Below are positions 49,559 through 61,440 of a stretch of 64,000 bases of DNA, in pieces (the first letter of the stretch is position 1; every line of letters starts with the position of its first letter). This stretch comes from Lanius collurio (lineage: Eukaryota > Chordata > Aves > Passeriformes > Laniidae): contig JACBWW010000008.1 in NCBI GenBank assembly GCA_020086605.1, positions 17,076,753 to 17,140,752 on the forward strand. Direction: 5' to 3'. A program made the position numbers and the translations under genes. The notes under the pieces are model-generated. The model was not told where the DNA came from. It was given only the letters and a program-made list of their open reading frames with translations, and searched no databases.

Positions 49559-51080
49559 TGTTGTGGTTTGACATGGAAGGGGTTTCTTGCAAAGGGTCCT
49601 TCTGGTTCTGATCAGAACCAATCAATTGTCTGGCTTGATTACTGGCAAGTTTTAAGCCACTTAGGAGTTTGACACGCCTCTGCGAATCACATTTTAAGAT
49701 AGACAGAGCCCGGGAAAGCTCTCTGGACTTCTGGCCATCAAGGAGGCAACTTGGGCCTCCGGGCCCTGCGGCCCTCAGGGCTGGGCCGGGCCCTGCTCGG
49801 CCTGGCCCGACCCGGGAGGCAGCCGCCCCCTCCTTGGCCCTGTTCCATCTGGGCCCCCCAGCCCTGCCCCATGCAGGTAGAACTGGGCTGGCAGCGGCCC
49901 CCCCTTCACCGCCACGGCAGAGCTCAGCTCCAACTCCCCCAGCAGAGATCATGGGACTGAGAGAGATAAGAGAAGTTCCAGCCGCGGCCGGGTGAGATTA
50001 ACCCTATTAGTGCTGTTAAGATTTCTTCAGAACAGATGGGCCTGAAAATGCTGATCCTCTCCCAGAGAGAAAGCAGAAAGAACATGAAGAGACACCCTTA
50101 GGTGTAAGTCAGTAAAGATGGAAGGGCTGAAACCCTGAGGGAAAAGAAAGAGGAGATGCTTCAAACCTGGAAGCTGAAATTCTGTTGCAGAAACCCTTTG
50201 GAGATGAACTGGACTATTGGAGTCCCTGCTGTAATTTCATAGAGCATCGGAGGGGGGTAGAGCAATTGGGAGCTAAGGTGCCTCTGCATTTTTCTCTCTT
50301 TATTCCTTTGGCTCCAGAGTGTTTGGACTCAGTTTACCTTCACCTGGAGGGGTGTGCAGTACACCCGAAGTTGATTCTGCCTAGTAGGTGGGGAGGGGTC
50401 CCACCTTCTGGTATGGACTGACACTTGGAATCTTTGGCTGCCCAGTGGGTGGGGGGCATGGTCCCACCCTTTGATGTGGACTGATCCACTGATTGAACCG
50501 ACCGTACAAAGGAACCAGGAGGGGTCAGTGCGAAGATGACCCCAGTTCCTAGAGATGAAGATTGCTCCTGGAGATGAGTAAAGAAGACCTTGCTCCTGAA
50601 TGGCTCAGCCTTAAATTGAACACCCCGTGTTAGCTCAAATTGAAATCCTTGGAAAACAGCTGTGGGGAAAGCGGTGATTCGAGGTTAGGGACTTTTTCAC
50701 TGCAAGCAGAAACCTTCTGGGCGACTGTTTTGCTGTGATATTGAACCCATAAGAGAGTTGTCTCAAGTGGGAATGTCTCCATAAGGTCATCAAGAAAGAC
50801 TCAGAGACTCCTATCTCTTTATGTGAACTGAAAAGATTATAAAGGTGGTAAACTGACTGAAATCTCAAGGGTTGTTTCTACATTATTCAGCATGGAGAAA
50901 GTGTGGGGAGGAAAAGTGTTCTAAAGGTTTAATCTGATTCTAACTTTTGTTTCCTTCTTTTAGGTCTGCTAATAAACTTCTTAGAGTCTTTTAAGTTTGA
51001 GCTTGTTTTGTTTTCTCCTAATTCTTATGTCACAGAGGTAAAATAAGTAAGTAAGAGATGATCTGAACCAAACCACTACA
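49559..51080 (+). mobile_element. Complete 1.52 kb solo LTR, probably ERVL-type
   Basis: Seen: the element starts TGTTGTGGTTTGAC and ends GAACCAAACCACTACA. Its ends are inverted repeats (TGGTTT against AAACCA) with TG...CA termini, and it is flanked by exact GTTAT on both sides. It carries AATAAA at 50971-50976 followed by a T/G-rich stretch, giving the plus strand. A splice-acceptor-like TTCCTTCTTTTAGG lies just before that signal. A very GC-rich core (49740-49930) causes overlapping frames of 69-135 codons on both strands; these are composition artefacts, and no gag, pol or env motif is present. Inferred: a provirus inserted, and recombination between its two LTRs removed the interior. The 5-bp duplication and large size suggest the ERVL class. 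The intact ends and duplication suggest a fairly young insertion. Confidence 0.9.
50971..50976 (+). promoter_or_regulatory. AATAAA poly(A) signal in solo LTR
   Basis: Canonical hexamer about 105 bp before the LTR end, followed by GTTTGAGCTTGTTTTG, a good downstream element. It could terminate transcripts entering from upstream. Confidence 0.6.
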
Positions 51081-51085
51081 GTTAT
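51081..51085. repeat. Target-site duplication GTTAT, right
   Basis: Right copy of the 5-bp duplication of the solo LTR; identical to 49554-49558. Confidence 0.8.
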
Positions 51086-51654
51086 CTAATCATCTTTTTC
51101 TCTAAGATGGCAAGCAAATATGGGAACTTAAGTCTGTAATTCTTTAAAATTGTCTTTGTAACTCTCTGGGTGAAAAAAAACCACCTCAAATTCTAATTCA
51201 GCTAAAGAAATTTGTGATTGCTTTAAAACAGATACAATATACAGTTAAAAGAAAAATAACAGAAGTATATTCTCCTTTTCATTATGAGTAGCCATTTTAT
51301 TGACAGCTGTTTTTGTGATAAGTTTAGTGATGAAATAAATTGCTCACTAGATCAAGTGGCTTCATATCCAGATTCAGACAAGAAAACAGTAATGAAAGCC
51401 TGTGAAAATACAGCTTTTTAAATTGCAATAAGATGAAAAATTCAACTACTGTGTGAAAATGAAATCTACCTATACAGGTTTTTTTTCCCTGAAGTATCTA
51501 ATCACTGTGTCTAGGCACACATAGGAGAAATAGTCTGAAAACAAATTACACTCAAATATCTCTGGAACAATCTCATTCTAACAACACATTTACTGATTAA
51601 TATTCTAGCCAGAAGGAAGCTGACTGGAAGTCTTGGCCACTCATTTTCCAGGAC
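51086..51654. other. Unique AT-rich sequence
   Basis: Nothing recognised. Confidence 0.5.
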
Positions 51655-51845
51655 TAATTTTGTTTATTTGTTATAAGATACGGTCAAAGAACTGCACATC
51701 TTGTACAGTGTGTTCAAGGAGTTAGTCACAGACTGCATCAAGTGTGCCACAGCACAGGCCAAGTTTCTGTGAGACTGTGGGGAACAACTCATCGCAGCTG
51801 GAGCGTCAAGGGGGAGCTGTTCACTTCACTGCCTAGGAAGAGGAA
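51655..51845 (+). pseudogene. Possible retroviral integrase remnant
   Basis: One frame around 51683-51772 reads like the zinc-binding start of a retroviral integrase: a Lys/Leu-rich helix with a His, then a C-x2-C pair (segment ELVTDCIKCATAQ), ending at a TGA. A second frame directly overlapping it continues with wording like the segment that follows that domain (spaced G, R, G and E residues before a LP). The two parts are in different frames, so the gene is broken by a frameshift and a stop. Only about 60 codons remain, with no polymerase upstream. It is not linked to the solo LTR next to it, which has its own target duplications. The similarity rests on a short pattern and could be chance. 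Confidence 0.3.
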
Positions 51846-52739
51846 AATGAGGAAAAGACATTTCTTTCAGAAAACTGTGGCTCACATCCAGTGGAGTTGT
51901 AGTATTTTAGATCTGTCAATCTTGAGAAACAAGCTTACTGTTTGTGAAATTACACAGCTATTTTTAAGGGCTATTCCTGTATTTTTAGGAAACTATAATA
52001 TATTATGTATTTATACGTATGTGTGTATACATATATTTATATGTATTAGAATACGTATAATATACATAAAAAATGACATTGTCTAGAAATTATTGGGTAA
52101 AATCCTCTTGGAAAGAACAGAGGCTAAAGATTTAAAAATTATTAACACAATATTAAAGTTATTTTATTACAGTAAAAACCTAATAGCTCCATAGAAGTAA
52201 AAGAACTGCATGCAGTTTGGGAGCAGGCCTACCCTTAATGTTTCTGGCTGTTCCTTGTACTGCAGCATTGTACCAGGAAGGCTGATCCTAACCAGGAAGA
52301 TCTGTGCAGTTAGGTATATCTGGGGGACTCAAGTGACATGTGTCTGCTGCATATACAGAATTTTATTTTCTGTATGTATTTGTCACTAACATATTATATG
52401 TTATGGTGCTATTAGTTCAAACAAGACCTCCAGTATTGTGTAACTAACTGGGAAATCACTTTTCTCTTAGTTTTATGAAGGATTTGGGCAGCACTTTTTC
52501 TAAGTGCATCTTGCCTGAATTTGTACAATCACAGGAGTGTTACGGGACTGAATATTGCTGTCCTATATGTAGCCATCTAACATGCTGCACTTAAATATCT
52601 GACAACACTTTGCTACGATCCAGTATAAACCTAGAAAAACAAAGAAAGCTAAGTCTCTGTGCATAAACCAGAAAGAACTTAAAAGGTTCAAAATATTCCC
52701 AGAAACAAAATTAAAACCAAACGAGATAATGCTGAAAAA
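51846..52739. other. AT-rich sequence with TA/TG microsatellite-like stretch
   Basis: Contains an imperfect TATA/TATG-rich stretch at about 51992-52072 and otherwise nothing recognised. Confidence 0.5.
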
Positions 52740-53530
52740 TTTGATGTATTTTATTTAATAGTAGAGAGGCAAAGAGAAGGAAAGAGAAAAGAAAGAAAGA
52801 AAGGAATAGAGAAAGAAGTGTGCCTCGGGGTTGGGGGACAGGGAGAGGTGACAGGGGTTAGGTGGAAGAACATCACCCATCTGAGAGTCCCAAAGACGTC
52901 TCATTGCTCCCCTCCATCTGCTCTGCTGGTGGTGAGAGTCCCCCGTCGCCACCGTGTCTATGCTGCTACACAGCCCCACACACCACAGGGCACAGCGTGC
53001 CACGCCAAAGAGTACAGAATCCCGTGGGTTACTGCGCACTTTGGGCCAGCTGGGAACACCCACGTGTCTCCCCTTGTGGGGGCTGGCCTGACACTCTCCA
53101 CTGCAGCACTGAGGGTCTGTTGCTTCATCTCTGGTGCTCTGGTGTGGGGTCTGGGGATCCCTTTGATGGGGGCCCCTTTGATGGACCATGTCACCCCCTT
53201 CTGCTGTGGATAAGATTCTCCTCCCTGTGAGGACCCCTCAGCTGGGCTCCCCTGCACAGAGGAGGATGGGCGGTCACTGTGCCTCTGACATGAGGTTTTT
53301 CCAAGATACCCAAAGCCTCTTCTCCACACATCCTTTGGGGCAGGGGGTCTGTTTGAACCTGGCAGCTGACAGCCCTGGGGCTGGGGTCTCCACTCTGGAG
53401 GTGTTAAGCCTGTGCTCTGTGACTGTCCCCAGCCCTGAGTTGCTACTTTACCTTATCTCCATCAGTGAGCAGTTTTAGGCCTCAGTTTGGGCCCCATTTA
53501 GGGTGCAGTAGTCTTCTCTGCAGCTTTTGT
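52740..53530 (-). mobile_element. GC-rich block, possibly a retroelement or LTR
   Basis: This block of about 790 bp is much richer in G and C than its surroundings. Read on the minus strand it ends in a long C/T-rich run (complement of 52771-52818) followed directly by AATAAA (within TAAATAAAATAC, about 52748-52759), the same order as the U5 side of the LTR at 17.7-18.9 kb. That suggests an inserted minus-strand LTR or processed transcript. Frames of 96-144 codons occur on both strands with no recognisable domain, and are explained by the scarcity of stops in GC-rich DNA. I found no target duplication and no TG...CA ends. A host lncRNA exon with its poly(A) site is an alternative. Confidence 0.35.
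52771..52818. repeat. GAAA-rich simple repeat
   Basis: Imperfect GAAA/GGAAA units, C/T-rich on the other strand. Part of the GC-rich block's 3' side. Confidence 0.7.
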
Positions 53531-54047
53531 AATACAATTTTAAAATTTTAAGAAAATGTTTAAATCATAAATAATATTTCGGCCCCTGACACACTTTCCA
53601 GGACAGAAAGTCTTAAGACTCTTACCATCAACAGGCATACTCTGTAGAGCACACCATCGCTCCTTACTTGGAAATTTCAGTCTGCTGAACAATGAAGCTC
53701 TATGTCCTCACCTTACACTACCAGGTGAAATAAAACAAGAAGGCAGGAGAAAACTTTATAAGTTTGTTCTTCTACTAGAAGTATGTAAGTTAGGAATACA
53801 TTTTACAGATCTTTTTCTTTTTATTCTAGTAAATCAATATGTGATGCTGAGAAGTGAATGTGTTTTCATAGTCAGGGTGATGTGTGGTGCATAAAATTTC
53901 ATATGGTCATGTTTGTAGGTCTAAGGCAAGTAGGAGTATAAATCATTTCCATGTCTTTCCAGTTAATGAGTACAGACTCTGAGAACATTTGACTTTGTGT
54001 AGAAAATAGCATACACGGTGAGTCACATTCAGCAAAACACATAGTCC

Positions 54048-54052
<5 letters not shown>
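53531..54052. other. Unique AT-rich sequence
   Basis: Nothing recognised. Confidence 0.5.

Positions 54053-54085
<33 letters not shown>
54053..54085. repeat. Poly-T run, 33 bases
   Basis: An uninterrupted run of 33 T. It may be the poly(A) tail of a minus-strand retrocopy, but no gene is recognised next to it; simple slippage is equally likely. Confidence 0.9.
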
Positions 54086-54086
<1 letters not shown>

Positions 54087-57000
54087 ATGCTTGAATTTTT
54101 ATAATTGAGAAACAATACCTGCAGCAGTCCTACTGAGGTCCTACTGATGCCTTTTCCTGGTCTTAAAATCAAAAGTCAAGCATGGTTAGAAGGGAAAAAG
54201 AGATTTTAACTTGGTATTTATTTTAAGGATCCTTAGGTGCACTGTGTCCAGGTTGAATGCACAGAAATGCACACTGCAATGCACACCCCACCAAAAATCT
54301 AGTACCACATTATAGGTGTTACTAATTAGCATATCTATCAAAAATTCCCCAGTGAGAGGCTTGAATGAGCCCTGCCTCCCCAGGTAACCTCCCCCTGGAT
54401 GGTTCTACCTTAGTGTATAAAATGTGTTCTGGAGAGGACATTGGAGTCTGGGGCACACTGACTATGAAGTTTCTAAAATGTTTAGTCTCTTAGCTTAACA
54501 AACAAGTCCAAGAATGTAGGCAAAAAGCACTAAGAATACAGAAGTTGTAAAAAGACATAAAGGGGTATAAAAGAAAATACAAAAAATCATCATGCCATCA
54601 CTACCAGTCATTCCCCTACACCTGAGTAGCTCCATCTGTTGCTTCTCACACTCTGTGAAAGAAGAAAGCTGTGGTTAGACGATATGGCTCCCTTCAATAG
54701 GAGAAACACACAATTTTGGTATCTAGAAAAAAATCATATGATCTTTCCTGTGGGTCTTGATTTCATTTAAACCAACCCCATCTCCTTGTATAGAAAAGGC
54801 AACACTTCCTGCTCAGCAATCCCTTGAAAACCATGAAATATTCAGGGTTCCTGCTTGCCAAGAGAGCACATATACTCAGGACTCCACTGAAGTATGTATT
54901 TGTATTCTCCCCTAAGAAATACAGCAATGTAGCGTAAAATATTACTATCCAAGATATTATCATCAAAATAATGTTCATTTAACAGTCTCTGAGGAAAAAT
55001 GTTTCCATTCCATAATCTATCATCCTTCCCTACCATCCCCTCTTTTTATAAACAGGTGTAACTACATAATATGAACTGGTGATATAAAATACAATTCTGT
55101 GTGACTTGTTAGGCCAGTTTAGGCTTTTAGCCTTTAACTACTTCTCCTGTAAATTATCACAAGCAATTCCCTTTGGCAGTTCAGAGCAACTGCACCCTTT
55201 CAAGTCTGTAGAAATGTGGATGGCATAAAATGAAAGGAAACAGGGAAGTTATATTCACATCCTAACAGAAGCTGTAACGGTAGAGAAATTACAGGATAAA
55301 ATGCAGATACTATTTCTCTATGGGATAACTGAAACCTCTTCCACAATGATTTCACATACACAGAGCCTGCAACCTTGAGCACCTGTTAATGAGGAACGAA
55401 ACAGAGGTTGGAACAAAGACACCATGGCCAGGCAACATTGAAATCCTTGTAAGGAATCAATGGTACCATGTAGCTGATAAATTGCACAGCACCTGTCATC
55501 CAGGAGGAATAGGAGGTGTCTTATTGCTGAACCAGCAAATGTGGCAAAATAAATTCCCTTGGATAAACTTGGTTCCCTATAAACTAATAGCAACATTAAT
55601 GCCCCTCCATCCCAAACCTACCCACCTCCAGGGTAAAATCATCCTTCACTGAGCATGTGTTCCACAATTTGTTGACTGTATCTTTAAGAGCAAACAGAGA
55701 ATCTTTCACCAATCAGTAACTAGGAATGACCAGAGTCACTCAAGCTCTACCTAAACATAAAGAAATAGTATAAAATTGAATTAAGAAGGGATAGAAGTTA
55801 GGTAAGACTCCAATATAACTAGGGTTAGTCAGGGGTCGGGGGCTGACCCTATCTTCTCCCCCACAGGAATGTTTAATCTGAAAACTGAAACAGCCTTACT
55901 CTTTCAGTTTTCAACAGTTATCTTGAGCTAGCTTTTTCTGTATGGTTATCTTGAGCTGACTTTTATTGGGGACTAATTCTTGTCTGTATATTGCTATGAA
56001 TGTTTTTGCAGTCAGAAACTATGACTGGCAGGCCTTGAACCTTAACCTGTAACAACTTTCTCTTATTGATAGAGTTATTCCACAGTTAGAGTGAGTCCTT
56101 CATGGACTGCAGTCTCTAGCAGTGGGCAATATACTCAAATAAAGTGGGAGGCCCCACTGAGGTATCTCTCTTATGCTGTTGGTGTGTGTCCCTGAATAAG
56201 TCCATTGAACCACCCTCTGATCCAGCAGAACAGTTCTTTGTAGAGGTACCCATAATGGGACACCAACAGAGGTCAGGCACAAGGATCTTGGCTTTCCAGG
56301 GCCACTGACAGACTAATCAAACATGAAGTGTTTGAGGATATCTTTCCTTTCTGTGTGGCAGGGTCTTCTGTTGTTCTTGACTCCAGTGCACCTGCATCCT
56401 TCTATAATGCCCCTGGTCCTCACCCACAAAAGTTCTTGACAACAGAGAATCCAGAGGCAGGTCTGCAGCTCCTGCTCCTAACTTTATGTCCTTTTGCACT
56501 ACAGTTGCCCACTATAGTTTCTGCTACCTCATGTGAAGTTAAGTGAGAGAAGTGCCTGCTATGGGATTAAGCCCTTGAAAGGCTGTGCAGTGAATACCAG
56601 AGAGAACGTAACACTGTGTCCGTGAAATCGTTTTGGAGTGGTCTCTGAAGTGTGAATTTTTTGAAAAAAGTACTTAAATACCTGTCTGGAAATATCCTTA
56701 ATGATTTGTCTTGCCCTGGTTGTGGTCCAGGAAGCATCAGACCTGGCTGTGTGTGGCTTTGGCGGGGATCCAGAAGATCAGCAAGAACAGAGCATTCAGG
56801 CTGGCAGTAGGAGAGGTAAGCTGAGACTCATGGGTAGCTCTGCTCTAATTAACTTTTGTCATTGCAAGCAGGGTCCCTCCCAATGGGATGACAAACAGAG
56901 GCAGTGATCAGAAGGACAACTTAGCAAAAAAAAACAATTGGAGAGAGGTTCTTTCCTGGTTCATTCTGATTTCTTTCAATCCATGAGTGTGTAATAAGCC

Positions 57001-58489
57001 CTCCTATCTAGTAACAAGTGTAAAAATATAATGGAATTTTAGGGCAAGATCCCTTCATTATTTTAGCATGATCCAGACCACATGAAGTTGAAAATCTTAA
57101 CAGCAATTTTAAATGTAAATGCAGGGGGTACCACCAAGCTTAAAGGGAATTGTAAATGTGTGCCAGGACATACATCAGAAATGGTCAGCTCCTGGGATAG
57201 TTGCAAGGACAGTAATGGGAAGCAAAAAAATACAAAAAAACCCTGTGTTTTGTGAATTAGGACAAAGAGAGACAAAGATCTAATTAAATCATTATCTATA
57301 TATATAAATTCATAGACTTGACTGTGGTTAAATGTACCAAATTAAAACACTTTTCCATGCTGGAGACATATCTCACTTTCAAATGTTAGAGAAAGTTGTA
57401 GGTTTTACCACACAGTACTCAAGAGGCAGAGCTTATCTTCTCTACTAGGAAAACCAAAGTAATTTGTTTACTTCAACAGGCCACAGAAAAAGAGGATTGT
57501 GTGGATTACCAGAGAATACTTCAAATAACTCTTCCCCCAGGACAAGATACAAGAGGCATGTTTATCTACTTTTCATATTAATTTTTTAATAATTTCTTGT
57601 CCTTTGGAGTTAATGCACCATAGCAAAATTTTACTGAGTACACAAGTTACCTCAGAAATATTACCAGTTATAGAATAATGCATCTTATAAAGAGAGTGGA
57701 AAATATCTTTGTGCTAATGGAGACACATGGGCTATTAAAAGATAAGTTGCATATCTTCTGCAAAGGGCAATTCTCTCTTAGTAATATTTTAGAGAACTAA
57801 GAATTTGTCAGTATGCAATGGATAAGGAGCACTCATGGACATAATACTTGTTTCTGCACCAAAAATTGCTGGGAAACTGTGTTGTCATCAAGCCTGGGAG
57901 AATTGGACTAAAAGCTAGTTAAAGGTGTAAACGATAAAAGTCAAAGTGTTACAGCTTTTAAGCTTGATGTGAGCCAGCAGTATTTTCCCATGGGAATCAG
58001 TGCTAGAACTGGTGCTTTTTCTGGAGACAGGAGTGAGTAGTAACATGCTTTTGCAATCACTTGATGAACATTTGTTGGAGGATGTTCTGAGTCGCCAAGC
58101 TGTAGCACATCTACTGCTAGTGCTCCTCAGCTCCTTAAAATGGTACCTAGCCCCATGCTCCTGCCTTCCCTTGTGGGGCAAAGAGGAGATGAGCACCTTT
58201 GCCTGTTAGAGCAGGTGCCTCCAGATCAGAAGGGATGAGGGAATGGAGGCAAGTTCTTCACCCTTTGTGCCCATGTGAAGCCCAGTACAGGACCAGGCAG
58301 GGCCATGTGACAGCTTTGTGATTAGTTTCAATGAGCTGTTATCAACAGTATGCTTAGCAAGCAGATACTAGTAGTGCTTATGGAGCTCAGTCTGGGTTTC
58401 TTCTATCAAAATTATTAGTGAAGCACCCGTAATCTTAATTTGATTCAGCTGCAAGGAACAGTGCCTTACTCATTTTCAATTTACTGATC
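54086..58489. other. Mostly unique sequence with LTR-like patches
   Basis: No gene recognised. 54240-54480 contains GTGTATAAAATG (about 54413-54424) in a stretch resembling an LTR U3/R. 55657-55800 has ACCAATCAG (CCAAT) followed by AGTATAAAATTG, another promoter-like layout, and the 87-codon frame 55389-55652 just upstream is unassigned. AATAAA occurs at about 56137. None of these is complete enough to be called an element. Confidence 0.4.
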
Positions 58490-58516
58490 TTTTTTTTTTT
58501 TTTTTTTTTTTTTTTT
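58490..58516. repeat. Poly-T run, 27 bases
   Basis: An uninterrupted run of 27 T, not adjacent to a recognised retrocopy. It lies about 320 bp upstream of the next CR1. Confidence 0.9.
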
Positions 58517-58839
58517 ATTCCAATACTGGAATACACCACCAGCAGCCTGGATATTTTTCAATTTAAAAAAAAACCCCAAACATTAGAGACTTTTTTCTGA
58601 GTCTTCATTACTGCCTAAAATTTTTATTAAAAAGTGAGATCACTGTATAAATCAAAGAATCATTTTTACTTTTCTGGTAGACATACAACTTACTTTCTTA
58701 TCTGCCATCAGGAAGATATGATGGGATGGCTCCTATGACTGGAGCTTTGGAATAGGAAAATACAGACTCTTTAGGAAGGTCTGAATGCTAGGGGAGGGTG
58801 CTGTAGAATCACAGGACTAGATTGCACTTGATAATTTTG
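58517..58839. other. Short unique stretch before CR1
   Basis: Nothing recognised beyond a TAGAATCACAGGA word at 58805-58817 that is like the reverse of a CR1 tail but too short to call. Confidence 0.4.
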
Positions 58840-60015
58840 ATGACCTTCTACGATCAGGTTACAATTTTGCTGGATAAGGGAAGAGCAACTGATGTAATCT
58901 AACTGAATTTGTGCAAACCATTTGACACTGCCCCATGTGATATCCTTGTCTCTAGAATGGAGAGACATGGATTTGATGGATGAACCGCTCAGTAGTTTAG
59001 GAATTGGCTGAATGGTTGCACTTAAAGGGTTGTGGTCAACAGTTCTATGTAAGTGGATACCAGTGACGAGTGGCATTCCTCAGGGGTCAATACTGGGACT
59101 GGCACATTTTAACTTCTCTGTTGGTGACATGAACAGTGGGATCGAACACACCTCAGCAAGTTCCCTGACAGCACCAGGCTGTGTGGGGCGGTGACACACT
59201 GCAGGGAAGGGATGGCATCAGAGGGACCTGGCCAGGCTTGAGAGCCGGGCCAGTGCAAACCTCATGGAGGTCAACAAAGCCAAGTGCAAGGCTCTGCAAT
59301 TGGGTCAGGACAATCCCAAACACGGATACAGGTTGGGTAGAGAATGGATTGAGAGCAGCCAGGAGGAGAAGGACTTGGGGCAGCTGGTGGATAAAAAGGT
59401 AAATGTGACCTATCAATGTGTGTGGGCCCTCCAGAAAGCTAATTTTATCATGGGCTGCATCAAAAGTAGCATGGCCAGAAGGGCAAGGGAGGGGATTCTG
59501 TCCCTCTGCTCTGGCAAGAACCCACCTGAAGTGCTGCATCCAGCTCAGCACAGGAAATACATGGACATTCTCAAGATGATCAGAGGGGTGGAACATGTCT
59601 CCTGTGAATGAATTCAGTCTCAGCTGGATGCAATACACACGTTGAGAGAGTGGGCACTGCTCAACCTGAAGAAAAGAAAACTCTTGGGTGACCTTATAGC
59701 ACCTTCCAGTACTTAAACAAGGCCTGCAAAAAAAATGGAGAGGGCATGTAGCGACAGAACGAGGAGAAATGGCCTCCGATTGAAAAAGGTCATCTTTAGA
59801 TCTGATACTAGAAAGAAATTGTTTCTACTGTGGGTGTTGTGGTGCACTGGAACAGGTTGCCCAGATGTTGTGGATGACCCATCCCTGGAATTGCTGCTGT
59901 CCAGATTGGATGGGGCTTTGAGACACATGGTCTAGCAGAAGGTGTCCATGCCGCTGTTGGAAAGAAATGGTCTTTAAAGATCCCTTCCAACCCAAACTGT
60001 TCTTAGATTCTATAG
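58840..60015 (+). repeat. CR1 LINE fragment with reverse-transcriptase part
   Basis: The longest CR1 copy here, about 1.18 kb. The first part matches the CR1 reverse transcriptase: an ACCATTTGACACTGCCCC block (about 58917-58934, from the AFDTV region) and the frame VTSGIPQGSILGLAHFN (59057-59107), the conserved RT block just before the catalytic aspartates. The C-terminal region follows (CAAGTGCAAGGCTCTGCAA at 59280, frame 59264-59611, 115 codons), and the tail closes it with ATCCCTTCCAACCCAAACTG. The catalytic FADD-type segment is damaged: an ACACACCTCAGCAAGTTCC stretch is present, but the ADD residues are lost and the frame shifts. The copy is therefore 5'-truncated and inactive. The 161-codon minus frame 59153-59638 is its antisense shadow. 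Confidence 0.93.
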
Positions 60016-61440
60016 ACAGATTTCAACACTGTCTGAAGTTCAGCACAGTTCACTACTGTCTGATGTTCTAATTTAACATAGTCATACTCTCTGTGGCATG
60101 AAGCTATTAACTAACACTCCCAGTAGTGTTTTTACATCCCTTTGAAAAACAAGTTAAAACCTGCCATCCTAACCACAGATCTAATCAATCTTAAACAACC
60201 CTGACAATGGTTTGGTACAGCCTCCTCTCAGCCAATAGCAGCACTGGATTGACTTGTTGCAGGGCTCAGCTAAACATGTGCTCCATCACAGCAGTGTCAG
60301 CAGCATAGCTCCCATTTATGCCATCAGGGATCATGTGGCTACAGTTAAGGTTTGGGGTTTTTTAATCCCTCCCCTAATGATTTTTATGCACAGCATGAGT
60401 TCAGCCTGCCTGTGCTGTGGGCTGGTTAGCTGTTGCAAACAGGTAGGATAACCACACTAGCTAAGGAAAGGCTGACTTTTGCACAGTCAGTCTGGCAATT
60501 GTCTGGCATCTGCTGCTGAGCAAGTCCCAGGCTGCTCTGAGGTTGCAACAGCCACATCTGAGCAAAACTAACACCGGCACAAAAGCAACCAGCACAACTA
60601 AAAACGTGTACTCATTTCTGCATGTAGTCTGCAATCTCAGTGCAGCCATCACCAAGATGGGGCAAGAAGGGCTAAGCCCTTCTTCCTACCTACCTTCCTT
60701 ACACTTCCTACTGGTCTGCCAGGCACGAGCGTGTGGCCACTGAAGAGCACTTTTGACAGCTCGAGGGCAGTGACAAATTGCAGCAGCTGGAAGTACACAG
60801 ATGCCAACTCACAGCCTTACTTGTTTTCCTCCCTGCTGTTGTCCCTGAACTGCAGGGTATGTCAGGGGAAGATGCTCAGTTTGGTGCACTAGTCTTCAGT
60901 TAGGCACAGACCACAGACACTGGGAGCATCTCTCCAGTGCCTGTTATAGATATTCTCAGGGACTCATGCCAAACAATTTGCTTTTTGAGGGAGTGTCAAT
61001 AGATACACAGATACTTAGGCACTGTCTCTCAAGAAGAAGAGTGTCTCAAACTACCTGGTGATGTTCTTATAAACCCTGTGCCATCACATTTCATTTTCAT
61101 GGACAGAGAGTGTGCTGCACATCATGTACACCAGACAGAGATGGCATTTCATGCATTTGTGACTGACACTTTAGCAAGCAGATATCAGGCTTTTGTTCAT
61201 ATTTGTATTTATGTTTTTTAAAGTCTTCATTTCCCCATTCCCCACTCCATTTTGCTACTTGCACTTAGTCTTTTTTGAAAGACTGAAACTTTTTACTCTG
61301 TGTCCCAATTTTATCCTCTTCCTTCAGCTTCACTTGCATCATTTCCTTATGAAAGACACTTTCTCTTAGCATGAAAAAATACTTCAATGACAATGATACC
61401 CACCTGGGAAGCTTTCACCTTCAGTCAGCTAGCAGTTAGA
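60016..61440. other. Unique sequence, no gene recognised
   Basis: No repeat or gene recognised. Frames of 64-66 codons at 60.25-60.75 kb lie on both strands and are unremarkable. Confidence 0.5.

Noticed and set aside
49545..49995. GC-rich overlapping ORFs (108 and 135 codons) as genes
   Set aside because: They lie within the solo LTR, on both strands, and reflect low stop density in its GC-rich core.
47195..51080. A provirus between the LTRs at 47.2 and 49.6 kb
   Set aside because: The two LTRs are different families, and the 49.6 kb element has its own perfect target duplication.
59153..59638. 161-codon minus-strand ORF as a gene
   Set aside because: It is the antisense of CR1 ORF2 coding sequence, which is naturally poor in stops on the reverse strand.
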